Shown here: positions 61,517 to 64,000 of the stretch, piece after piece
Layout: every line of letters starts with the position of its first letter
Numbering within the stretch: the stretch's first letter is position 1
Position numbers and translations under genes: made by a program
Notes under the pieces: generated by a model
The model's input: only the letters and a program-made list of their open reading frames with translations
Databases searched by the model: none
What the model was told of the DNA's origin: nothing
Source of the DNA: Herbaspirillum sp. YR522
GTDB taxonomy: Bacteria > Pseudomonadota > Gammaproteobacteria > Burkholderiales > Burkholderiaceae_D
Assembly: GCF_000282575.1 (NCBI RefSeq)
Contig: NZ_AKJA01000044.1
Location: 1-64,000 of the forward strand
Direction: 5' to 3'
DNA length: 64,000 bases

Positions 61517-64000
<2,484 letters not shown>

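Overview
The window looks like the chromosome of a high-GC betaproteobacterium of the order Burkholderiales, probably family Oxalobacteraceae (Herbaspirillum-like). The clearest pointer is the minus-strand core block leuS - lptE - holA - proA - hemJ at the right end, together with the GC-rich coding style and the many LysR, AraC and SDR genes. The genus is inferred; no rRNA or tRNA gene was recognised to fix it.

Layout. 1-6361 (minus): a tightly packed seven-gene run of glyoxalase-fold protein, M14-type carboxypeptidase, MDR oxidoreductase, hotdog thioesterase, Tat-exported peptide-binding protein and two peptide ABC permeases, the last cut by the window edge. Its leader has a perfect hairpin that overlaps the first Shine-Dalgarno. 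6760-9267: an intact chemoreceptor and, inverted next to it, the truncated 3' end of a second one. 9323-12910: TonB-dependent siderophore-type receptor, a 52-residue secreted peptide and an AraC regulator. 13005-16275: two divergent AraC/SDR pairs around two very small genes. 16321-18012: a periplasmic binding protein and a sparse region with a candidate 32-residue peptide. 18013-22972: a NemR-like repressor with two identical operators, then DJ-1/PfpI protein, aldehyde dehydrogenase, Old Yellow Enzyme and an exported hydrolase, which together look like an electrophile-detoxification module. 23051-32304: a series of divergent regulator/enzyme pairs (SDR/LysR, VOC/WYL, LysR/MDR-NmrA, LysE/AraC-DUF2000) and an EamA transporter with a histidine-rich tail.

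32925-39895 (plus): pgaABCD for the biofilm polysaccharide poly-beta-1,6-GlcNAc, with a fifth overlapping gene for a GHL10-type glycoside hydrolase. The C-terminal hydrolase half of PgaB appears to have lost its catalytic motifs while the extra enzyme keeps similar ones. This is the most interesting observation in the window.

39987-44179 (minus): GST, a three-domain FMN/FAD/2Fe-2S redox fusion, two small genes and LysR. 44486-47821: small hypotheticals, an ammonium transporter and a CpxP/Spy-like protein. 47937-52583 (minus): a catabolic cluster (cupin dioxygenase, SDR, MFS, SDR, IclR). 53040-55902: HEAT-type lipoprotein, LysR and a DODA-type dioxygenase. 56054-64000 (minus): THUMP methyltransferase, DsbA-type isomerase, hemJ, proA, holA, lptE and leuS (5' end outside the window).

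Start sites were moved inward where a Shine-Dalgarno sequence or a family boundary supported it. Functions are read from sequence motifs and family knowledge; no database search was run.
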